Positions 9,706 to 21,500 are shown, counted from the stretch's first letter. The stretch: 64,000 nucleotides of DNA from Batillaria attramentaria (GCA_018292915.2 JACVVK020000015.1:1707501-1771500), one strand, 5' to 3'. Numbers and translations are program-made. The notes: a model not told the origin generated them from the letters alone.

Positions 9706-10262
9706 TCTACTTTGCTTAAGTATTATTGAAATAGGCTTAATTATTCAAACACTGTGGATCTTTTATACATCTCTTCTTGCTGCCAATTCAAACCAAAACA
9801 CAGCTCAAGGAAGTACAGTCCAGTGCAAGCACTCCCTTTCAATGAATGCTTTACAAATTCTGCAAACGTCAGGAGAAAACAAAGTGAATTAAACCCAGCC
9901 TTCTATTGTCACTGGTAGTTTTTCCTGCTGTGCTGAGATTCGTGGCTGGAAAAACGACCTTTGGGGGGGAAAACAAGATTGATTCAGTAAATACAATTAG
10001 CATCGACTGGTATTGTAATGTGATGCCCCTAACCCAATGCCCTTTTCGTCTCGTTGTTTGCATTGAAATCAGGGGTTTTACTGCCTCCTGTAAGTTAATG
10101 CCCCACTAAGCAATTTGCGTTTAAGCCCTGGTTCAAGCTTGTTGGTGGTTGATTATGCATTCAGCATGGTAATAGAGTGGTGTAGTTTGGCCCACACTAA
10201 GAACAGAGGTTTTAATATTAATGTAGAGTGGCTGGGTATACAATGAAATAAATAAGTTAAAA
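9706..10262. other. Unique sequence, no gene seen
   Basis: Contains no repeat family that I recognise and no supported exon. Confidence 0.4.
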
Positions 10263-10263
10263 C

Positions 10264-10580
<317 letters not shown>

Positions 10581-11038
10581 GCATACAAATTTTATAATTT
10601 CATCAAATTAATTCTCTATTCGTTTTAATTACTGTTATTTTTCTCTCTGTGTCTTTTGCACCCAAGCCTCCTACCTCTATCTTTTCATTCTTGTTCACAG
10701 AAGAAAAAAAATCAATTCCACTCTCAACATTGCTCTCTGTCACTCGACTTTTACACTGCCGTCTCGGAAATATCGCAACCTTCGCCGCAGAAACCTTCTC
10801 TGAATACCTGTTCAGCACGCGAGTTGCCCTGATCGATTGCGACGGAGTGCGAGTGGTGCTGATGTAAAATTAGTGCAGTCGCGGGTTTGCAATGTTTGTA
10901 CGGTGTCCCATCCCTGCTCCGTTTCCATGGCGACGCGGAGACACCTTGGAAAAGGGACTGGAGCAGAAAAGATGGTGTTAAAGTGCCGCCCGATCGATCT
11001 GACAGACATGAGACTGTTTATGAAAGGCCGGGGATGGA

Positions 11039-11120
11039 ACGAGAGAGAGACAGAGAGGGGAAGACAGAGAGAGAGAAAGAGAGAGAGAGAAAGAGTGAGA
11101 GAAACAGAAAGAGAGAAATA
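11039..11120 (+). repeat. GA-rich purine tract
   Basis: Degenerate (GA)n ending exactly where the 125-bp tandem units with AATAAA begin. Confidence 0.85.
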
Positions 11121-11535
11121 AAATGAAACTTTATTTTCCAAGGACAGTACGAGGTAGGCGGGCATTCATCTCTTCGCTCTTGTCCTTGCCACATATGGAC
11201 AGACAGAGACAGACAAAGACAACGAAAGACGCACAGAGAGATATAAAATGAAACTTTATTTTCCAAGGACAGTACGAGGTAGGCGGGCATTCATCTCTTC
11301 GCTCTTGTCCTTGCCACATATGGACAGACAGAGACAGACAAAGACAACGAAAGACGCACAGAGAGATATAAAATGAAACTTTATTTTTTTCCATGGACAG
11401 TACGAGGTAGGCAGCCATGTCTATATGCCGTCTAGTCCTCGCTACATACTACACACGCAAATAGACAGACAGAGACAGACAAAGACAAAGAAAGACAGAC
11501 AGACAGACAGCTAAAGATAAAATAAAATGTTATTT
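11115..11535 (-). repeat. 125-bp tandem units with retroposon-like 3' tail
   Basis: Starts of 'aaatgaaactttatttt' at 11121, 11246 and 11371 give a 125-bp period; a diverged unit follows near 11524. On the minus strand each unit ends 'ttggaaaataaagtttcatt', an AATAAA-containing retroposon-type 3' end, then CT-rich sequence. Confidence 0.85.
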
Positions 11536-11669
11536 TCCAAGGATAATAACATACTAGCAGGCATGCCATTCTTCCCTCTTGTCCTACAGACGCAAATAGA
11601 GAGACAAAGACAAAGGAAGACAGACAGAGAGACAGAGACAAGCAAAGACAGACAAACAGACACAAGCAA

Positions 11670-11780
11670 AGGTGGGTGGGTGGGTGTTTGGGAGTTTAAC
11701 GTCCTTTTCCACCACGTATCGGCGATATTAAAGACAGGGAAACGAGAAAAAGGCCAGTGCAAATATTTTGGCCCCAACCC
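11670..11780 (-). mobile_element. SINE-A copy, 5'-truncated with TSD
   Basis: Minus-strand SINE-A lacking the tRNA-like head. ACAAGCAAAGG occurs on both sides (about 11661 and 11785), consistent with a target duplication around a 5'-truncated insertion. Confidence 0.85.
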
Positions 11781-11984
11781 AGAGACAAGCAAAGGCAGAC
11801 AGACAGACAGAGACAGACAGACGGACAGAGGTCTGCCATCATCTAGAAAAAAGGTTCTACGTGCCATGGAGCTGATCAGACGCTTAGACCCTTTTTTAGA
11901 GGACGATGGAGATACAGTGCCATCAGGCTAAGCATGTAACAACCGGCGTCCTTGATATACACCGGCCTGTATAGCACAGAAGCG

Positions 11985-12032
11985 TTTTGATTGGCTGCTA
12001 GGGGGTGTTGTATATAGGTATGTTAAATGACC
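11985..12032 (+). repeat. Direct repeat flanking a T/G island (left)
   Basis: About 45 bp ('ttttgattggctgctaggg' to 'ttaaatgacc') is repeated with divergence at 12481-12521, bracketing about 450 bp that includes a T/G island. Confidence 0.5.
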
Positions 12033-12116
12033 ACTTCAGAATAAATGGAACAGGCTGCACAAGATAAAAAGATACAAGACAAAAAAAAAATGAATGCAGC
12101 GTGCTTACCTTTTTCT

Positions 12117-12465
12117 TGAGTATACTGGGGGGGGGGGGGGGAACAAACAAACAAAAAACAAAGAACTACCTTGTTGAGTCTTTTTTTTCTTTTTCTCTTT
12201 TTTTGGGGGGTGGGGGGGAGGGGGGCTCTTTCTGTTTTGGTTTGGCTTGGGGTATTTTGTTTGTGTTTTTTGTTCTTGTTGTTGTTTTGTTGTTGTTTTT
12301 TGTGTTTTGTGTTTTTTGTTGTTGATGGTTTTTGTTTTTGTTTGGGGGGGGGGGGTTTGGTTGGTTGGTTTTGAGGGGTCAGTATTATTTTTTGTTGTTG
12401 GTTTTTGTTGGGTTTTTCTTCGTGGGGGTGGGGCTGGGAAAAGGGGAGGGGGGGGGGGGGTGGCG
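12117..12465 (+). repeat. T/G-rich composite island with G runs
   Basis: G runs at both ends (12127-12140 and 12448-12460) enclose TTG/TTTTG-rich sequence; the G runs could form G-quadruplexes on the plus strand. Long Gly/Phe/Val frames are artefacts. Confidence 0.85.
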
Positions 12466-12480
12466 GTTTGCGCACATCAG

Positions 12481-12521
12481 TTTTGATTGTCTACTAGGGA
12501 TATTATGTATGCTGAATGACC
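12481..12521 (+). repeat. Direct repeat flanking a T/G island (right)
   Basis: Diverged partner of 11985-12032. Confidence 0.5.
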
Positions 12522-12645
12522 GCGGGAAATTTGAGTGTTATACGGCGGGTTGGAGCAAACGTAGCAGGCTTGCTGTTTTCGCTATTGTTCCGATGTTTAT
12601 TGCATGCCGTCGGTCTCCTGTTTGAAATGCCTTCAGGCTGTTTAT

Positions 12646-12650
<5 letters not shown>

Positions 12651-12705
<55 letters not shown>
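12651..12705 (+). repeat. CT microsatellite
   Basis: Near-perfect (CT)n of about 27 units. Confidence 0.95.
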
Positions 12706-12707
<2 letters not shown>

Positions 12708-12983
12708 CGGCAAAAAAAAAAAGAAGCTTTGTTCCATTTGACAATGATTTTTTTTCGCCTGTTGTTCCTTCACTGGACAGTTTGTTTGATGATTCGAATT
12801 TATTTATGGCTTTTGGGTGCCAGAAAGGTTCAGCAAATTAGGGAGGATCTGTTAGGGAGAAAGAATACCAATAACGCTGTTGCAGTCGGGTGTCGTGTTT
12901 TGCCTGGGTTTCGAATGAATTAATCATTATTTCAAGATTAGTTCTGCAAAGTTGACTGAATGCTTATAACCTTAGGCTAAGGG

Positions 12984-13203
<220 letters not shown>

Positions 13204-13299
13204 TGGTAACTTTTTTGTTGTTGTTGTGTTTTTAAAAAAAATGTAAACTTTTTTGTTGTTGTTGTGTTTGTTTGTTTGTTGAAGTTATGTCCCATTTGT

Positions 13300-13345
13300 T
13301 TGTGTCCCGAGGAAGGCGAAAGCCGAAACGTTGACCCGTGCCGTC
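13300..13345 (+). mobile_element. Possible Penelope-like element remnant, hammerhead-like motif
   Basis: CCGAGGA (13307-13313), a GGC/GCC stem with GAAA loop, then GAAAC (13325-13329) resembles the CUGANGA...GAAAC hammerhead core with one core change (U to C). Such motifs are known from Penelope-like retroelements. No reverse-transcriptase or GIY-YIG coding part is present. Confidence 0.4.
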
Positions 13346-14384
13346 CTTTGTGAAAGTTAAGTGATTTCTGTCCCTGTTATGTCGCTTTTATTTGCTTGTT
13401 TTGTTAGGTTTGGATTTGGGGTGTTTTTGTCTTCTCCTTCTTCTTCACCGTATTCATTGACTGTTTGGCTGACCGACTGCTGTGTGGCGATCGAAATGGA
13501 TTCTGGCAAGTTGCGTTGAAAGATTGCTCTTTCAACCTACCTCTAGCCCCCCCTCCTTTCCCCCACCCCCTCCCGTCCCGCCCCTCCCCTGTCTAAACAA
13601 ACTATTTCTCCTTTTTTTTTTCCTTTTTTTTTTTCTTCCAGGTGTAATGAGAAACAATGACATCCACTCATTGGTTTAAACAGATTTATCTCGTTGCGTA
13701 TAGTGAATATACAAATATACAGTTTTGAGCATTAACGAGATAAACTTATAATATGCTCAATAAAAGTTTAAAAATTTATAGCGACCTTACAGTGGCAGAT
13801 CAGAGAGAGATTGAGAGAGAGAGAGAGGTCTCCGTTGTTGAGCATCCCCTTATCAACAGCGGTCAGCTGCTACAGTCTTGATATGCATGCATATGGCTAG
13901 GAAAAACGTGCCGAAATTGTGCCACTCACTGATCCCTCATGTTATTATTTATACGGTTTTTGTTTTGTTTTTTGTTTTTCAAATTCAACAATCGTCTTTC
14001 CTCCTTCTGAAACGCCACAGCACCAGCCCCTACCCACTCAAGGCCCCAACATGCCACATACAGATTCTTAACACCGCCGCGCGCAAGCGATCTTGACGTG
14101 GGTAAATTAGTTAATGGGCCTGAATTGGATCCTCCTGGTCTGCGCATGTCACGGAGTTGTCCCCTTGCATGTCGTCCCTGTCCCCTCCCTTACTTGGGGT
14201 TCCCCGCCAACCCAGGAGCGTGGCGGCCGCAGGGAGGGGCCGCGTGAGCGTGGGTCACAACAAGAGCACAAGACAACGTCACCAGATGTGGTGGGGCTTT
14301 ACCACCAAAAGCCCGTCTTCTGGAATCATTCGAGGGAGTTACACTGTTTAGAGGTCTGCTGCATGATGACGTTTTAACTCATTC
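13346..14384. other. Unique sequence, no gene seen
   Basis: Contains a C-rich patch (13545-13590), a short GA run (about 13802-13827) and a GC-richer part around 14190-14300 without a supported exon. Confidence 0.4.
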
Positions 14385-14600
14385 TGCCCGAGCTGCGACT
14401 ATAATCGTGACAAGAGCTCAGTCCCTCACTGCCGGGCTACTACACTCGTAACAGTCACTAGTGTGCGAAATCTGTCCCAGTTCAAATCGGACCTGAAAAC
14501 CCATCTCTTCCGTCAGGCCTTTCACACTTATGACTAGTCTGCCATTGTTTCAGTGCCTTTGACTGCAATTGTTCATCTGCATCAGGCCGCGTAGTGCATG

Positions 14601-14666
<66 letters not shown>

Positions 14667-14784
14667 AGTGCCTCTGTGTGTGTGTGTGTGTGTGTGTGGT
14701 GGGTGCGTGGGTGCGCTATGAGTTGCTTTCATGCGAGATTAAGCGCTAAACAAGTACTATTCATTATTATTATTATTATTATTA
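14385..14784 (+). mobile_element. LINE 3' end with reverse-transcriptase C-terminus and (TG)n 3' UTR
   Basis: One plus-strand frame reads NLSQFKSDLKTHLFRQAFH near 14470-14530, the conserved end of CR1/L2/Jockey-like ORF2. The 3' UTR carries (TG)n (14602-14698) and ends 'aagcgctaaacaagtactat' plus (ATT)n. Severely 5'-truncated and non-functional. Confidence 0.8.
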
Positions 14785-15636
14785 AGTCTTCGTTCTGCAC
14801 CACCGTTGCCAGCCGTTAGCAGGTTTTCTTGGAATTATCCCCCTTAGAAACGGTTTCTGTTTTCGTATGTTACCGTTGTGTACGTTTTTCGTGCGCTTTA
14901 TGCTGTAAAAAGAAAAGCTCAAACATGGCGACTTGGTGTCACCGCGGGGACTCCCGACAACCAGACATATGATAGCAGCTTTAGTGTAGAAAGAGTTAAA
15001 GGAACAAGAGTTTGTTTTTGCCAAGGTCTCAGATTGGATCTGGGCTTCTTACGGTCACGAAAGCATGATCTCTTTACGTCTGTGGTTGAGACACATGCAA
15101 CGTTATAGCCTTCTTTGGTCCGTAGTTGTTAATATATAGCGGATGCCGTCACAGTGTAGGCCCGTTACGTGTAAATATACAGAGCAAAAACTTCAGGGAT
15201 AGTGTGTGTGTGTGGGGGGGGGGGGGTCTTTGCGGTGCCCGTCTTAGCCAGGACAGGTGACCGTGATATGATGATATGTCCTAACGCCTACGTCTTCTTC
15301 TCTGCCACCCACCGCAACCAATCAGATCCTGTCATCTCGCCCACATGCTAATGAGCACGCTCTAATGCTGACGCTGTGACCAAGCGCACGTGCAGGGCGT
15401 CACACATGGACAAAGATCACTTTGGCCGGGACCCTGGCGTTGCTTGCCCTGGGGGTGGGGGGCCTTTGTCCCCTGGTCTGGGGCTGTTTAGCCTGCCCCA
15501 CGGAGCGCATCAGAGCCACGAGGACCGGGATACAGGGTCTCGGACTCCGAAATCAAATTTTAATGCTCGGTGGGTAGTGAGTGCTGGGGAAGGTTCGATT
15601 AGACATTGTTTACTCAGGATGCTCGCTCTCTCTCCT

Positions 15637-15640
<4 letters not shown>
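14785..15640. other. Unique sequence, moderately GC-rich, no gene seen
   Basis: 15360-15560 is GC-richer but shows no clear start, splice or domain signal. A G run lies near 15215. Confidence 0.35.
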
Positions 15641-15678
<38 letters not shown>

Positions 15679-15743
15679 GGCAAGGTTGTAAACTGGCCCT
15701 TTGGCCAAAATCTTCTACCGTTGTAAAGTAAAGGATTGTCATT

Positions 15744-15780
<37 letters not shown>

Positions 15781-15877
15781 GAGCACATACATAGATTCCA
15801 TGCTTGTCTCTGGCAGTATTACGTTATTATTTTTCCGTGTTTGCAAAGGAACTAAAAGAGATCAAGAAGTTGTTGTT

Positions 15878-15917
<40 letters not shown>
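15641..15917 (+). repeat. CT/CT/CA microsatellites around a tail-like segment
   Basis: (CT)n at 15641-15675, then about 70 bp ending in two ATTGTC units (15735-15747), then (CT)n and (CA)n (15881-15917). The ATTGTC motif directly before (CT)n recurs at 47097-47112. Confidence 0.85.
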
Positions 15918-15920
<3 letters not shown>

Positions 15921-16135
15921 CACGCAAAACCATTCTTGACATCCCTATCTACAGTATGTCGCAATAAGATTTGCAACATGTCTTTGGAACCACACGGTTT
16001 TAAAGTTTCTGTTGCCGGCGTAACACTGTCCTGAAACTTATGATTTTAAAGTTTCTGTCATAATCTTCTGAAAGTAAGATCCAGTCAGTCATTACTCCAA
16101 TCATTACACCGGCACAGCCAATCGCGAAGAGACTT

Positions 16136-16203
16136 CACACATTTCGTACCGCGCACGAATATCCCATGTTCTTGACTCTTTTTCGGTTTTGGCCCTGCAT
16201 CCG
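16136..16203 (-). repeat. Dispersed repeat family E (inverted copy)
   Basis: Reverse complement matches 2807-2869. Confidence 0.6.
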
Positions 16204-16249
16204 AAAATTAGGCAAGATGTAATTTAACAGTTCCTTGGCGGCTCTTAAT

Positions 16250-16445
16250 AATAATAATAATAATACAGCATATTTATAAGGCGCCCGTCTCTGAAAAGCA
16301 GACTCAGAGCGCACACACCCACACACACACACCACACACCACACACACACACACACACATGAACATGGACAGAGGGACCCAGTGAAAAGGCCTGACGGAA
16401 CAGGTACGTTTTGAGCTGTGATTTAAAGGCTGAGAGTGTGGGGAC
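16250..16445 (-). mobile_element. LINE 3' end with reverse-transcriptase C-terminus
   Basis: Minus-strand frame LSAFKSQLKTYLFRQAF, then a (TG)n-bearing 3' UTR (complement 16315-16360), then 'gggcgccttataaatatgct' and TATTATT. Same layout as 6107-6480 and 14385-14784. Confidence 0.8.
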
Positions 16446-16610
16446 TGCTTACTGCAGCAAACACGAGTATAATCAACATGCAACATTCCCACCAAGCTAA
16501 ATTTAAATTCATGCAGACATGAGTTAATTATGATGTTTTGGGTTTTTTTTTTTTAAGGGAGGCCACTCGTGCACAACCAGTGCTTGGCAGGAACTGAGTT
16601 AATGAAAGGC
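16440..16610 (+). repeat. Dispersed repeat family D
   Basis: Same strand as 5404-5560: 'ttactgcagcaaacacgag', 'aaattcatgcagacatgagt', 'gaggccactcgtgcacaacc', 'ggaactgagtt'. It directly abuts the LINE 3' end fragment. Confidence 0.7.
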
Positions 16611-16678
16611 TTGCACTTTGTCTTTCCTCGCTATTTGGAAGTCTCCGTTGTCATAGTCTGTTGTAAAACTCACGTCTT

Positions 16679-16714
16679 ATGGTATGGTATGGTATGGTAT
16701 GGTATGGTATGGTA
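16679..16714 (+). repeat. TATGG pentanucleotide microsatellite
   Basis: About seven perfect units. Confidence 0.95.
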
Positions 16715-17029
16715 GACTTCTCCTCGACACACATATCTGTGTCTTCCGAAATGCTAGTGGCGCCGCAGGGCTGGAGGACGAAGTGAAAGCCTGCTGCCGT
16801 AAAGCGCTACTTTATGTGCAGACCTCCACCCTGCTGTTCACTCTGGTGCGTGCGAGTCTGTCTGCTTTGCAAGCCACCGGCCACAGCCTACTCTTCTTCG
16901 AAAGATGATTTTTAGCGTGTACACTTGATATTTGTGCGTGCGTGTGTACGCGAGGGCGCGACAGGCATCGTAAACAAGTCTGCACGTGATTTTGACTCGA
17001 TTGAGAAGGGGAAAAAATCCATTCAGGTT

Positions 17030-17105
17030 CCTGCCCACAAGGGATTCGAACCGGCGACAAAGGATCCGAAGTCGGTTACCTCAACCACTACACCAAATCC
17101 CCTCG
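17030..17105 (-). mobile_element. tRNA-like SINE head (family F)
   Basis: On the minus strand an A-box-like 'tggtgtagtggttgagg' and a B box GGTTCGAATCCC (complement 17041-17052) are about 30 bp apart. The flanks do not pair into an acceptor or T stem, so it is a SINE-like head rather than a tRNA gene. Confidence 0.5.
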
Positions 17106-17460
17106 TCTTGCAAACAGTGCTAAAGCCAACACTGCCCACCATTCTCTGGACAGATGTGTGACAGAAGACTGAATGACCGGCGGTCAACAACAGACGCAAG
17201 ATGGCGCGATGGCGATCGCTGTTCCCCCGAATAAGGAAGCCCCCTGAGCAACGGCGCTGGCTGGGGTGGGGGACCCTTTGTGCCCCCTGTTGGAGCGCTA
17301 AACCGGCATTGATCAGGGAGGGAGGGAAAGGGGAGGGGAGGTTGAGGACTCCTATTGTTGCTTGGCGTTCAGGCGGATGATGGAGTGTTGCAGCTGAAAT
17401 TTCAGTCCCCGAGACGCGACAGTTCTTCTTGCAACTAGACTATGCCGCTGATAAAAAAAA

Positions 17461-17617
17461 AGGGTGGGTGGGTGTTTGGGAGTCTAAATTTCTTTTCCGC
17501 CTCGCCACGTATGGGTGATATCAAAGCCGGACGGGGAAACGAGAGAAAGGCCAGCACAAATATTTGACCCCAGCCGGGATTCAAACTTACGACCGGAGCA
17601 TTGCGGCTATCCCGGCT
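17461..17617 (-). mobile_element. SINE-A copy
   Basis: Full-length but diverged minus-strand copy. The B box is altered (TTTGAATCC) and a few extra bases lie near 'gtggcgagg'. Confidence 0.85.
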
Positions 17618-17619
17618 AG

Positions 17620-18245
17620 CCAAACCTTGCTAAACTTTTTATACTGCCCAGCAATGCCATGCATAACTAGCGGGAGTTGAATTGTGACACAAATGTTGAG
17701 CGCCCAAGCAGAAAGAGGAGTAGCTTTGGTCCACCGTTGCCTCGAGGTTGAATGGCGTCCACTTTGGGAGCAATATGACTAATGCGAGATGGGCAGAACT
17801 CCGTTGCACAAAGAAAAGTTGCCGCCTGGACGCGATTTAGTCCACTGGGTCTGACAGACTGTGGACTTTCAGCATTTGGTGTTAACGGGTTTTAACAGGA
17901 CTTCGTCTGAAGTGACAACTTTACATTTCAGTTGGATGGTGTTAGGATGGAGGGGACATCCATCTGGGACACATTAGCAGAGTATCGAATGGAGACAGGA
18001 CACGCCCACTACCAGTTGTGAAGAATCGGGCCATTTAGTTGACCGTTAGAAACTGATCACTTCTTGAAGGCTTTGACGATGTGCTTGAACAGTGGTTCAG
18101 TAACTTCTGACTTCGGCGATCAGTTTAGCAAATCGGTTCATTCAGTGATTGAGCGTGGAAACTGTTTACTTGTTGGAGGTTTTGGGGTGGCCCTTTGAAA
18201 ACTGATTGACTGACCGCATGATTGTAACGTATGTGACTGTCGGAT
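17620..18245. other. Unique sequence, no gene seen
   Basis: No repeat family recognised. Phrases such as 'gttagaaactgatcac' occur but no clear period could be fixed. Confidence 0.35.
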
Positions 18246-18259
18246 GGTTCTGTAACGGA

Positions 18260-18439
18260 GGTGGGTGGGTGGGCGTTTGGGGGTTCAACGTCCTATTCTT
18301 CTACGTAGGGGTAATATCAAAGACGGGGACAACGAGAACTAAGGCCAGCACAATATTTGGCCCCAGCCGGGATTCGACTGAATTCACGACCCGAGCATTG
18401 AAAGTCCAACGCTCTACCATTCGGCTATCGCGGCTCCCC
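18260..18439 (-). mobile_element. SINE-A copy with 14-bp TSD
   Basis: Flanked by GGTTCTGTAACGGA (18246-18259) and GGTTCTATAACGGA (18440-18453), one mismatch. Full length, with minor indels ('gattcgactgaattcacg'). Confidence 0.92.
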
Positions 18440-18453
18440 GGTTCTATAACGGA

Positions 18454-18995
18454 ACAGATGCTGACATTCCGATACACCACGAAAAAAAAATTGTTACAGT
18501 TCTAACGTATTTGCTTGTTGGGTGATATACGCTATGAAGCACAAAAATGATATACAACAATGAAAATAGTCCATACTCAGTCGAGACCGCAAACGTGGCT
18601 TGCTGTGAACTGAAAGCTGTAGCGTTCGAATCCTTATAGTTTCAATTGCAAAGGTGTTTCAAGTGAACACGGTTTGTCACGGCTTGTTTTTTGCCGCGTT
18701 CGTTCTTATTGTTGGTCCCTCTAGGAGAGAAGACCAAACTTGCAGCCTGTCTGAATTGAACTGTGTCCAGATGGTACTGGAGCAAGGTTACCCGTTCCTG
18801 TCCCTTCTAGATACGAATATTGTTGGAATGGTTTTCAATTTGTGATGATGACTGCGTCCTGATAATCAACCCACTCGCGAAGAAAAAGAAAGAAAAAAAA
18901 AGCGAACAAAACTCAAAAACGAAAACAAAATCTTTGTCAATCTTCTTCCAGTTCTCTTGAAAGCTCAGACAATTTTCGTTTTGCCAGAGGCTCTT
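18454..18995. other. Unique sequence, no gene seen
   Basis: A 63-codon frame (18654-18845) begins with a hydrophobic stretch, but it is short and isolated with no further support. Confidence 0.35.
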
Positions 18996-19008
18996 GTGAC
19001 TGACTGGG

Positions 19009-19180
19009 TGGGTGGGTGGGTGTTTGGGAGTTTAACGTCCTTTTCCACCACATACGGGTGATATCAAAGACGGGGCAACGATGAAAAAGCCAGCACAATA
19101 TTTGGCCTCAGCCGGGATTCGAACTCACGACCCGAGCATTGGAAGTCCAACGCTCTACCATTCGGCCACCCCGGCTCCCC
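19009..19180 (-). mobile_element. SINE-A copy with 13-bp TSD
   Basis: GTGACTGACTGGG occurs at 18996-19008 and 19181-19193. The head reads 'gagccggggtggccgaatgg' on the minus strand. Confidence 0.93.
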
Positions 19181-19193
19181 GTGACTGACTGGG

Positions 19194-19684
19194 GGTGAAA
19201 GGTGAAGAAATAAAATCCAGCACACAATAACATTAATGCAGCAGCGTTTTGGATACTGTGAAGTGATGCAAGAGTTACCCGAGACGCGATCAATTCCTGT
19301 TTCGGCGAAACACAATGGCATCTGAGACAGAACGTGGAGACAAGATGTCTCCCGCCGCACAATGTGGTCGAAGGGGTTTTCAAGTGGCTGAAGACACAAT
19401 GGTGTCTTTCTGTGGCGGAGTTTGAATGGTGAAGGGATGATTTATCGTTTCGTGTTTGCGGTAGGGTCAAATGTCGATCTCCGTAACGCATTTGATGCAG
19501 TTTCTTGTCCGTGGATGTAGCGATGTCGTCCCGGAGCGGTTCTGAAGATGGCGACTGAAAGATGACTGGTTGTGAAGGGCGTTGTTATTTCAAAGGCGTG
19601 AACTGAAAATTTCCAAAACACATTTTCAGTGAGTTTTGCTCTTGCACGAAAGGTCATGGTGACCTAGCATCAACCGTTCGTGCA
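19194..19684. other. Unique sequence, no gene seen
   Basis: Minus-strand frames up to 127 codons overlap the SINE and show no domain. Confidence 0.35.
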
Positions 19685-19822
19685 GTGTATCTTTGTTCGT
19701 TGTCTTGTTTTGGTTTGATTTGGTTTAGTGGTTTTCTTATGTGTGTGTTTTATTTTGTTTTTGGTTGTTTTGGAGGGGGTAATTTTTGTTTTTATTTCTG
19801 TTGTTGTTGTTGTTGTTTTGGT

Positions 19823-19874
<52 letters not shown>
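19685..19874 (+). repeat. Short T/G island followed by CT microsatellite
   Basis: TTTGGTTTG-type sequence, a (TTG)n block and then (CT)n (19826-19874). Confidence 0.85.
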
Positions 19875-19876
<2 letters not shown>

Positions 19877-20398
19877 ATTGTTGTCCTGTTCTGTGAAGAT
19901 ACGTGTTTCTTCTACACTGAGTTCCTGAACTGAGAGCAAAATGACAGTTTCCTCTTTGAAAATTATTGCCATTTCTTGTTTCCGTCAGACAGAAATAGAC
20001 AAATATTTCAGTAAAACAACACGCACATGGCGTTGCTTAAAAAACAAGAAAACAATTTCTTCAGAGAAATTGTAAAATCCAAGCAAAAATAGAAGACCCC
20101 GTGGCTGCTATAACTGGGTTGCTTATTTCTGCGAACTTTCCAAACTTGTCGAAATCTTATATGCTGTCGGCGGATACGTAAATAGAGCTACGGTGTCGCC
20201 GCATTATGCAGTTTTCAACACCGGAAATGAGATTACGTCAGCTAAGTTTGGTAAGTTTACAAACTTGACTGTGCGTTGCCCCCCCCCCCATTCCTCCTTC
20301 ACCCCTCACCCCTCTCCCCAAACACACACAGAGTGTGAGAGAGGTTGTTTAGCTGTTGCTATTGTTGTGGTACTTTGGTGCTTTTGCTTGGTTCGTTG

Positions 20399-20400
<2 letters not shown>
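19875..20400. other. Unique sequence with C-rich patch, no gene seen
   Basis: 20279-20320 is C-rich. No supported exon. Confidence 0.35.
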
Positions 20401-20430
<30 letters not shown>

Positions 20431-20460
20431 CTTGTTTGCTTGTTTGTTTGACTGTTCGCT
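20401..20460 (+). repeat. CTGT/TTTG microsatellite
   Basis: (CTGT)n grading into CTTG/TTTG units. Confidence 0.85.
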
Positions 20461-20639
20461 TTTGATGCTGCTACTGGTGGTGTTGTGTTAATCTCCTTCT
20501 ACTTTCATCACCTTTGGAGAACTTACTAGACTACGCCAACTTTTAAACAGAGAGAGAGAGAGAGAGAGCTCAGAACTCACGTTTGCCCGTTCACATGGGG
20601 GTGGTGGGGTCGGGGATTACAGACAGAGAGAGAGAGAGA

Positions 20640-20700
20640 TTGAAATTGAAATAACTTTATTTGAAAACGGTGGAAGTTTTGGTTTTGGTCTTGCAACCAG
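20640..20700 (-). mobile_element. Retroposon-type 3' tail next to purine tract
   Basis: On the minus strand 'ttcaaataaagttatttcaa' ends in CT-rich sequence (complement of the GA run at 20622-20639). Similar to the tails at 11121 and 52370. Confidence 0.45.
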
Positions 20701-20716
20701 ACCTGGAACATGAACC

Positions 20717-20719
<3 letters not shown>

Positions 20720-20768
<49 letters not shown>

Positions 20769-20875
20769 TGTATTGTTAAATCAGTTTGTTGTTGCTTTGT
20801 TTTGTTGTTGTTGTTGGTTTTGTTTTGTTTGTTTCGGGTGTTTGTTTGTTTGTTTGTTTGTTTGTTTGTTTGTTC
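20720..20875 (+). repeat. AC microsatellite plus TTG/TTTG run
   Basis: (CA)n at 20720-20766, (TTG)n, then (TTTG)n at about 20836-20873. Confidence 0.95.
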
Positions 20876-21500
20876 TTATCCTCACGTTCGAACAACTTAG
20901 TAGACTACGAGAACGTTTTAAAACACTCAGCACTGAAGCGTCGTGCAGCAGCTGCTGTTGAAATCAAAGACGATTCTTCAACGCATATTTTTCGTCTCTC
21001 AAAACGCCCCTCACTCACCTCAAAAGCGGTGAAGAGAAGTGAAGCAGTTGACCTTCCGTGACCTATCAGCTTGTGCCGATCCAGATATCTTAAGTCCCGG
21101 TCCCAGTAAACGTGGAGAGAAGCTTGTTGGCAAGATTAAGGACCACTCTACGCACGCCTCAAAGTCAGATCACGACAAACAGAATTACGTCTCATGACAG
21201 AAAGAAAGCCAGTTGAAGAGGTGAGGTATGTGGCGTCTTGTCCTCTTGAAGCTGGTGATAAGATATGGGGAGGCCTGTGCGGTCTTCTTTGTCTTTTCTA
21301 CGCGTACCCTAAATGGGCGTATGCCGTGAAGTAATAGTACAGACGCGCGGTGATGCTCCGGAGAATGCTGTGTATGAAGAAACAGAGCACGTGACACTTG
21401 TCGCTGGTGGAGCGATAGTGGCGCAAATGTATAAATCTGTCTGTAAAAATGGCTTGAAGTACTTTAACCTCCACGCAGAGCGTGAAATTTATTCCTCCTT
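20876..21500. other. Unique sequence, no gene seen
   Basis: An open frame crosses from the TTTG run to 21061 but is low-complexity at its start and has no domain. No repeats recognised. Confidence 0.35.

Noticed and set aside
17030..17105. tRNA gene candidate (also 41787-41870 and SINE heads)
   Set aside because: A and B boxes are present but acceptor, anticodon and T stems do not pair properly; they fit SINE heads.
18654..18845. 63-codon frame with a signal-peptide-like start
   Set aside because: Too short and isolated; no conserved motif, splice context or repeat of cysteine spacing.
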